A stretch of 64,000 nucleotides of DNA from Thermococcus sp. 18S1 (GTDB taxonomy: Archaea; Methanobacteriota_B; Thermococci; Thermococcales; Thermococcaceae): contig NZ_SNUU01000001.1 of the NCBI RefSeq assembly GCF_012027645.1, positions 372,001 to 436,000 on the forward strand, read 5' to 3'. Positions 59,054 to 64,000 of the stretch are shown here, piece by piece; position 1 is the first letter of the stretch; each line of letters begins with the position of its first letter. A program made the translations under genes and the position numbers. The notes under the pieces are model-generated. The model was not told the origin of the DNA. It was given only the letters and a program-made list of their open reading frames with translations, and ran no database searches.

Positions 59054-59608
59054 CACGGGTGTCGTCGCGGCCAGTCCTACAAAGACGTCGATGGCGCTCT
59101 GGATGACGTTGGGCAGGCCAATGGCAACCCAGAAGGGAACCCCAGTCCATGCCTCAACAGTCTCGACAACCTTCTCCTGGGGAACGCCCAGCCATATCTC
59201 AAGGGCCACGTAGTAGTTGAGCGCCACCATCAGGGGAACCCTGACCGCGATGCCTATCAGGAAAGCCAGGACTGCAAAGGCTATGGTCTTCCCCCTGTCG
59301 GCGTTCTCAAAGTCAAAGCGGGTGAGCCTTCTGGATACCTCCAGCCCAATGAGAACGCTGAAGGTTGCGGTGGCCTTCATCATGCCGCCCAGCCAGCTTG
59401 CCGACGATATGAGCCCCAGCCCCATGAACAGCAGGAATACCGCGATTATACCTCCTGCGAAGCCCGTGAGGAGGTAAGCCATTATTATGGGGACCGCCAC
59501 GAGGTCTATTTTCATGCCCCACATTGTGGGCATCTCCACTGGGATAACCTCCAGCATGAGCGAAAGCCCCAGCATCATGCCGATTAAAGCTATCTCCCTC
59601 GAACGCAT
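59024..59608 (-). CDS. ECF transporter substrate-specific (S) component
   Basis: The protein of about 194 residues has six membrane helices and the N-terminal alanine/methionine-rich pattern of ECF S components (IALIGMMLGLSLMLE), plus NYYVALEIWLG in the middle. It binds a vitamin or cofactor precursor and works with a shared EcfAT module encoded elsewhere. Substrate cannot be assigned; riboflavin-, thiamine- or pantothenate-type S proteins are possible. ATG 59608 with GGTGAT upstream is preferred; ATG 59644 lies inside the TATA box. Confidence 0.82.
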   Translation of the reverse strand: MRSREIALIGMMLGLSLMLEVIPVEMPTMWGMKIDLVAVPIIMAYLLTGFAGGIIAVFLLFMGLGLISSASWLGGMMKATATFSVLIGLEVSRRLTRFDFENADRGKTIAFAVLAFLIGIAVRVPLMVALNYYVALEIWLGVPQEKVVETVEAWTGVPFWVAIGLPNVIQSAIDVFVGLAATTPVLRRVPHLLK

Positions 59609-59630
59609 CCTCACCCACATCACCGGAGGA

Positions 59631-59677
59631 AATTTGTTCCACATTTTATAAATTTTTGTTCGTATTTTGGAACAAAC
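59631..59677. promoter_or_regulatory. Operator array around the ECF gene TATA box
   Basis: Two direct half-sites (ATTTGTTCCA at 59632-59641 and TTTTGTTCGT at 59654-59663, 22 nt apart) and one inverted half-site (TTTGGAACAAA, 59666-59676) flank CATTTTATAAATTT (59642-59655), the TATA box for the leftward gene. Spacing of two helical turns suggests cooperative binding by one regulator. Confidence 0.55.
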
Positions 59678-59728
59678 TTCCGCCGAGAACCTTAAAAGTC
59701 CACCCTCCCGAGATAGGAGGGAAGAACC

Positions 59729-60526
59729 ATGTTCACGGTCGAGGGAATATCAGAGCTGGTCATGGAGATAAGGCGTGAGAACGGCTTTCCGGAGAGCCCG
59801 TTCAGGATAGACGAGGTTCGCTACGACGAAGAGGAGGACAAGCTCTTCATAATCGCCCACGACAGAACCGACAAGAGCGTCGTCATAGGCAACAGCTTCG
59901 TCATCGGGAAGCTCCGCGAGAGGCTTGGAGTTAGGCAGGTCACCGTCTACTCAAACCTCGACTTGGAGATAAAGCGGAGGAAGCTTGAGGGGGCCGAAAA
60001 ACTTCTCCCCAAAGAGCTTGAGTTCCTCCTCCCGATAATCGAAGCGGAGAAGAGGTTTCCCCCACGAAAGTGGCCGGAAGTCCGGGGAGACCTCAAAACG
60101 CTCGTCTTCATGAGCTTCAACGCGAAAGCCTTGCTCGGCTTTGCCGAGAAGCTGAACCTTCCCCACGATGCCGTTGGAATCAGGTACGCGTTCCCAAGGT
60201 TGAAGTACGAGCCGATAGAGGCCGAACCGGAGGAACTGTTCTTCCCGGACGAGGGGAAACTTATCGGGATCGCGGAGGAGCGCGGGGCAAAGCTCATCCT
60301 GGCGGACTTTCCCTTCGGCCTAAGGCTCGAAAAGGGGATTTATCTCCTCAACCCATTCCGGTTACTTCACATAGGCTTCTTCGAGCTGAAGTACCTGTTC
60401 GGCTTTGACATGCCGACCGTTTACGACAAAACGGCATTGATCAGGTTCGTAACTTCCCTGACCTACGAGGGGCTTATGGAATCGACCGACGGGGCGAATC
60501 TAATCTGGAGGATGTGGAGAAGATGA
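59729..60526 (+). CDS. Uncharacterised protein, 265 aa
   Basis: I do not recognise this protein. It is soluble, with an N-terminal alpha/beta half (IDEVRYDEEEDKLFIIAHDR, VVIGNSFVIGKLRERLG) and a C-terminal half rich in aromatic residues (GIYLLNPFRLLHIGFFELKYLFG). No catalytic motif is obvious. First gene of a four-gene operon with a P-loop kinase, a DUF523-like protein and a flavodoxin. ATG 59729 with an upstream GGAGGG. Confidence 0.7.
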   Translation: MFTVEGISELVMEIRRENGFPESPFRIDEVRYDEEEDKLFIIAHDRTDKSVVIGNSFVIGKLRERLGVRQVTVYSNLDLEIKRRKLEGAEKLLPKELEFLLPIIEAEKRFPPRKWPEVRGDLKTLVFMSFNAKALLGFAEKLNLPHDAVGIRYAFPRLKYEPIEAEPEELFFPDEGKLIGIAEERGAKLILADFPFGLRLEKGIYLLNPFRLLHIGFFELKYLFGFDMPTVYDKTALIRFVTSLTYEGLMESTDGANLIWRMWRR

Positions 60527-61095
60527 TAGTCGGTGTCGTTGGAAAGATAGCCGCCGGAAAGACGACGGTTGCAAAGTTCTTCGAGGAGAGGGGATTCTGC
60601 AGGGTTTCCTGCAGCGACCCGCTGATAGACCTGCTCACCCACAACGTCTCGGACTACTCGTGGATTCCAGAGCTGCCGGAGAAGGCCGAACCGACGCGTG
60701 AGAGACTCATAGAGTTCGGGAAGTGCCTCAAGGAGACCTACGGCGAGGACATACTCATAAGGCTCGCCGTTGACAAGATGAGGCACTGCGAAAAGGTAGT
60801 CATAGACGGCGTCCGCTCCGAGGGAGAGATAAGGGCCGTGAAGAGGCTCAGCGGGAAGGTCATCTACGTCGAGGCAAGGCCAGAAATAAGGTTCGAGCGT
60901 CTGATGAGGAGAAAGGCCAGCAAGGACAAAGGCATAAGGAGCTTCGCCGACTTCAAGGCCATGGACGACGCCGAGGAGAGGTTATATCACACGAGCGAGC
61001 TTAAGGGCTTAGCTGACTACGTGATAGTCAATGAAGGGACTCTGGAGGAGCTGAGGGAGAAGGTGGAGGCGATAATTGAAGAGGTGGTCGGATGA
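60523..61095 (+). CDS. P-loop kinase of the dephospho-CoA kinase/UPF0200-like type
   Basis: The 190-residue NMP-kinase-fold protein has Walker A GKIAAGKTT (7-15), the lid region RLMRRKASKDKG and DGVRSEGEIR. It resembles bacterial dephospho-CoA kinase, but archaeal CoA synthesis in this order uses a different GTP-dependent enzyme, so the substrate is open (UPF0200-type archaeal kinases). ATG 60523 overlaps the preceding stop (ATGA). Confidence 0.82.
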   Translation: MIVGVVGKIAAGKTTVAKFFEERGFCRVSCSDPLIDLLTHNVSDYSWIPELPEKAEPTRERLIEFGKCLKETYGEDILIRLAVDKMRHCEKVVIDGVRSEGEIRAVKRLSGKVIYVEARPEIRFERLMRRKASKDKGIRSFADFKAMDDAEERLYHTSELKGLADYVIVNEGTLEELREKVEAIIEEVVG

Positions 61096-61673
61096 AGCTC
61101 CTCATCATCGCCCCCTGCCTGTTGAGCCCTTTTTACGTCTACCGCGGGGCAAAGGGGAAGGAGTACGAGACGGCGAAACTTTTGAGGGAGCTGATTGGAG
61201 AGCTCGACGAGGACTGGCAGGTTCTGGCTTATCCGTGCCCCGAATACGAGCTGATTGGCTGGCCGAGGGCACCGGCGAACAGGGAAGTTTACGAGAGGCT
61301 GGGCATGCGCGAAAGGGCGAAGGTGATAGCCGACTTCATAGGAAGGGTCCTGACCGAGGAAAGGCCCGAGAAGGTCGTTTTCGTTGGGGTTAAAGGCTCC
61401 CCGACCTGCGGGGTCTTCCACACGAGCTCAAGCGACCCGGAGAGCTATCCCTACTCGGCCATGCAGGAGTTCTTCTACCTGAGCAAGGAGGAGAGACTGA
61501 GCCGCTCGAAGGAGATAGTCGAGGGACAAAACTTCCGGCTGGTGAACCTGCCCGGGATACTCTTCGAGATACTCATGGCGCGGTTTCCGGAGGGAACCTA
61601 CATCGAGTTCGATAAGGATGCTATCGATGAGAGCATCGAGGAGCTGAGGAATGTCCTATGCGGGCCCTCATAG
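61092..61673 (+). CDS. DUF523/TudS-like protein
   Basis: The 193-residue protein carries three conserved cysteines, C9 (APCLLSP), C49 (YPCPEYELIGWPR) and C106 (KGSPTCGVF), in the same context as DUF523. Members such as bacterial TudS bind a 4Fe-4S cluster through these and remove sulfur from thiouracil. A desulfuration or sulfur-transfer role is inferred. It overlaps both neighbours (4 nt and 16 nt). Confidence 0.78.
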   Translation: MKLLIIAPCLLSPFYVYRGAKGKEYETAKLLRELIGELDEDWQVLAYPCPEYELIGWPRAPANREVYERLGMRERAKVIADFIGRVLTEERPEKVVFVGVKGSPTCGVFHTSSSDPESYPYSAMQEFFYLSKEERLSRSKEIVEGQNFRLVNLPGILFEILMARFPEGTYIEFDKDAIDESIEELRNVLCGPS

Positions 61674-62140
61674 TCTACGTCTCGATACACCACCGGAACA
61701 CGGAGAAGATAGCCAAGGCCATGGCGGAGGTTCTCGGGGCAGACCTCGTCAAGCCCTGGAAAACGGAACCGAATGAGCTCATGGAATACGACCTCATAGG
61801 TTTCGGCTCTGGAATATACTGGTGGAGGCACCACTGGGGCCTCTTCAAGCTCGTTGAATCCCTGCCCAGAATGGACGGAAAAAAGGCGTTCATTTTCTCA
61901 ACCGCAGGGATGAACATAAGATGGTACAACCACAGGAAACTAAAGAAAGCCCTGAGGGAGAAGGGCTTCGAGGTAGTTGGAGAGTTCTCCTGCAGGGGCT
62001 GGGACACGAACGGCTGGCTTGCCAAGATAGGCGGCCTTAACAAAGGGCATCCGAACGAGAGGGACGCAGCCGAGGCGAGGAGGTTCGCGGAGAGGCTGAA
62101 GGCAAAAGTGTTAAATCCTCCTGCGCCAAAGAGCCGTTAG
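61658..62140 (+). CDS. Flavodoxin-family protein
   Basis: The 160-residue flavodoxin-fold protein has an FMN phosphate loop SIHHRNTEKIAKAM (residues 9-22) and IGFGSGIYWW as second loop. It resembles flavodoxins involved in protoporphyrinogen oxidation or electron transfer. Last gene of the operon 59729-62140; it may supply electrons to the DUF523 partner. ATG 61658 lies within the preceding gene. Confidence 0.86.
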   Translation: MRALIVYVSIHHRNTEKIAKAMAEVLGADLVKPWKTEPNELMEYDLIGFGSGIYWWRHHWGLFKLVESLPRMDGKKAFIFSTAGMNIRWYNHRKLKKALREKGFEVVGEFSCRGWDTNGWLAKIGGLNKGHPNERDAAEARRFAERLKAKVLNPPAPKSR

Positions 62141-62150
62141 ATGATGCAAC

Positions 62151-62717
62151 ATGATGTGGTACACGCACGTGGTTTTTGGGGTTCTATTCTACCTGATAGC
62201 GGTTCTCTTCGGAGCCCCGATGAGCTTTCTGGACATCGGTATGGCCGCCTTCGGCGCCCTGATGCCCGACATAGATCACCCCAAGTCGTACATCTCGACC
62301 AAGCTGCCCGGAGGCTCTGTTATGCCTCGGTTCGTGGAGCACAGGGGGCCGACTCACACCATAGAGGCTGGAATACTGATAACCGCCCTCGTAGGAGGCA
62401 TGGCGTACTGGATAACCAACAGCTACTGGCCGGCGGTGGCGTTCTTCATCGGCTACATCTCGCACCTCTTCGCAGATACGCTGACGGTTTCGGGCATCAA
62501 ATGGAGCCATTTCTCAAACTTTCACCCGAGGGGGAAGATAAAAACAGGAACAAGGGGAGAGGGACTGGTTCTGATACTGGTGACATTCACCACGGTGATG
62601 CTGTTCGCCTACATCGTCATGCCGGAGGAAACGAGCAAAAACCTCGGCTGGGTCATGCTGATAGCCCTGATGGCGACCTTTGCGATAATAGGGAAGAAGC
62701 TGAAGAGGCTGAAGTGA
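62151..62717 (+). CDS. YdjM-type metal-dependent hydrolase, membrane-bound
   Basis: The 188-residue membrane protein has four to five helices and the YdjM/LexA-binding signature ALMPDIDHPKS (37-47), EHRGPTHTIEA (63-73) and HLFADTLTVSGI. His/Asp positions form a likely metal site in the membrane. Substrate unknown. It starts 10 nt after the flavodoxin gene and ends 1 nt before the convergent mutase gene. Confidence 0.85.
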   Translation: MMWYTHVVFGVLFYLIAVLFGAPMSFLDIGMAAFGALMPDIDHPKSYISTKLPGGSVMPRFVEHRGPTHTIEAGILITALVGGMAYWITNSYWPAVAFFIGYISHLFADTLTVSGIKWSHFSNFHPRGKIKTGTRGEGLVLILVTFTTVMLFAYIVMPEETSKNLGWVMLIALMATFAIIGKKLKRLK

Positions 62718-64000
62718 TCATGCCTTGGCTATTGCCCCCCTCACCAGCCTCTCCGCCTTCGCCATGAGCTCTTTAGCCTTCTCCTCGGTGTGGGCTTCCA
62801 GAGTTATGCGCATTATTGGCTCGGTTCCGCTGGGGCGGAAGAGGATCCACCAGTCGGAGCTCTCGATTCTAACGCCGTCTATGTCTATGAGCCTCTCGTA
62901 GTCGAAGCTTCTGAGGGCCTCGTGGGCAATTATTTCCATCGCCTTCCCCTTCTTCTCGTTGGGGCAGGGTATCTTCGCCCTCAAGGTTACGTAGCGCGGA
63001 ACTTCCTTTGCCAGCTCGCTCAGCGGGCCGAGTTTGTCTATCATCTCAAGGACGAGAGCTCCAGCGAAGATGCCATCGGGGGTGAGGTTCCACTCGGGCA
63101 TTATCCACGTCCCGCTCGGCTCGCCGCCGAAGACGCCGCCGTGCTTGGCCAGCTCATCCGCCACGGCAACGTCCCCGACGCGCGTCCTTATCACCTCGCC
63201 ACCGAGGGGTTTGACGTAGTCGTCCAGGGCAAAGCCCGCATCAACCGTCGTCACGATTTTGCCCTTTCCGAACTTCCTGAGCATGTAGCCGGCTATAAGT
63301 GAGAGCATGACCTCGTACTCGATGAAGTTGCCCTGATCGTCCACAACGCCAATTCTGTCCGCATCGCCGTCGTGGGCTATGCCGACGTCGGCCTCCATAG
63401 CCTTCACGGTCTTTGCCAGCCCCGAAAGGCTCCTCGCGTTCGGCTCAAGCTCCCTGACGAAGAAACCGCTCGGGTGGGAGTTGAGGCTTATCACGCGGTT
63501 GCCCATCTCTCTCTGGAGGTAGGGGCTCAGAATCGAGCCGGCCCCGTTGCCGGAGTCGAGAACGACGGTGTAGGAACCGTCCAGGTGGACCATCTCAAGG
63601 GCGGCCTCTATGTACTCCTCCCTCGGGTCGGCCTTTCTGAGGCGTCCAATCTCGTTCCAGGGCGCCTTCTTGAAGTTCCCGGACTCCAGAACAGCCTCAA
63701 GCCTGTTTTCCATCTCGGGGGTGTATGCCATTCCGTTGGCCTGCCAGACCTTTATGCCGTTGTACTCGGGCGGGTTGTGGCTTGCGGTGATTGTAACGCC
63801 TGCGTCGGCACCGTAGAGCCTGATGGCGAAGCCAGTGAGGGGCGTGGGCGCGAGGCCGATGTCTATGACGTCTATTCCCGCCGACAGGAGCCCGCTCACA
63901 AGGGCCCTCTTCAGCATCTCGCCGCTCGTCCTCGTGTCCATACCGACGACGACCGTTCCCTCACCGAGGCAAGTCCCCAGGGCCCTGCCGACGCCCAGGG
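62718..64000 (-). CDS. Phosphoglucosamine/phosphomannomutase (5' end outside window)
   Basis: This alpha-D-phosphohexomutase is truncated at the right edge; about 427 residues are visible. Motifs are catalytic serine TASHNPP with YNGIK, metal-binding [15 protein letters not shown] sugar loop and RPSGTEP phosphate loop. It interconverts hexose 6- and 1-phosphates for UDP-GlcNAc or GDP-mannose. The open frame continues to base 64000 ([12 protein letters not shown]), so the first residues are missing. Confidence 0.92.
   Translation of the reverse strand, partial: LGVGRALGTCLGEGTVVVGMDTRTSGEMLKRALVSGLLSAGIDVIDIGLAPTPLTGFAIRLYGADAGVTITASHNPPEYNGIKVWQANGMAYTPEMENRLEAVLESGNFKKAPWNEIGRLRKADPREEYIEAALEMVHLDGSYTVVLDSGNGAGSILSPYLQREMGNRVISLNSHPSGFFVRELEPNARSLSGLAKTVKAMEADVGIAHDGDADRIGVVDDQGNFIEYEVMLSLIAGYMLRKFGKGKIVTTVDAGFALDDYVKPLGGEVIRTRVGDVAVADELAKHGGVFGGEPSGTWIMPEWNLTPDGIFAGALVLEMIDKLGPLSELAKEVPRYVTLRAKIPCPNEKKGKAMEIIAHEALRSFDYERLIDIDGVRIESSDWWILFRPSGTEPIMRITLEAHTEEKAKELMAKAERLVRGAIAKA

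Overview
The window is chromosomal DNA from a hyperthermophilic euryarchaeon of the order Thermococcales, most likely a GC-rich Thermococcus. Several things point this way. There is a 16S - tRNA-Ala(UGC) - 23S rRNA operon with no linked 5S gene. The gene set is typical of the group: PAN, proteasome beta subunit, RIO2, RadB, class I LysRS, archaeal replication factor C, FAU-1, Trm5a, archaeal EndA, AglH and a GTP 3',8-cyclase-like radical SAM protein. Archaeal TATA/BRE promoters are visible, some placed so that the transcript would be leaderless. Genes are packed tightly, with many 1-4 nt overlaps inside operons and many overlapping tail-to-tail pairs. I cannot name the species from this sequence alone.

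Layout. 0-5 kb: a truncated HTH regulator, dphB, two convergent tRNA genes (Val-CAC and Arg-CCG) enclosing a gene-free 860-bp stretch of inverted repeat elements, a BlaI-like regulator with an M48 protease, and a dCMP deaminase. 4-8 kb: a HAD-glycosyltransferase fusion, DUF2304 and AglH (glycan/N-glycosylation), then a solitary Cas6. 7.8-22 kb: PAN, three MFS transporters, RIO2, a radical SAM protein, isoaspartyl peptidase/asparaginase, a PhoU-like regulator, a lone IorB, LysRS, a polyprenol-kinase-like enzyme, DUF366 and a small HAD phosphatase. 22-27.2 kb: the rRNA operon on the minus strand, with both bulge-helix-bulge processing stems visible. 27.5-41 kb: Prs, DUF1614, UPF0173, RadB, FAU-1, MoaA, DUF835, Trm5a, both RFC subunits, 2-amino-3-ketobutyrate CoA ligase, EndA and RimI. 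41-51 kb: a large secreted protein, a FecCD-type ABC importer without a binding protein, PsmB, a secreted HExxH protein, threonine synthase, a LigB-like enzyme, AlaX, a cyclic-2,3-DPG-synthetase homologue and a GNAT. 51.5-54.7 kb: an accessory island containing a membrane orphan, a UPF0175/PIN toxin-antitoxin pair and a DUF4143 ATPase; the orphan and the ATPase each have a tandemly duplicated promoter. 54.7-64 kb: YjbQ, VanZ and ThiR (thiamine), PyrB/PyrI, a glucuronyl-epimerase-like lipoprotein, an ECF S component, a four-gene operon (orphan, P-loop kinase, DUF523/TudS-like, flavodoxin), a YdjM-like protein and a truncated phosphoglucosamine/phosphomannomutase.

How the genes work together: translation and RNA processing dominate (rRNA, tRNAs, EndA, Trm5a, DphB, LysRS, AlaX, RIO2, FAU-1, RimI). 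Proteasome (PAN and PsmB at separate loci), replication/repair (RFC, RadB) and nucleotide metabolism (Prs, PyrBI, dCMP deaminase) genes are interspersed. The parts least explained by known genes are the paired elements behind the two tRNAs, the duplicated promoters of the accessory island, the solitary Cas6, the operator array of the ECF gene and the kinase-DUF523-flavodoxin operon. All family names come from reading the translated sequences; no database search was run.
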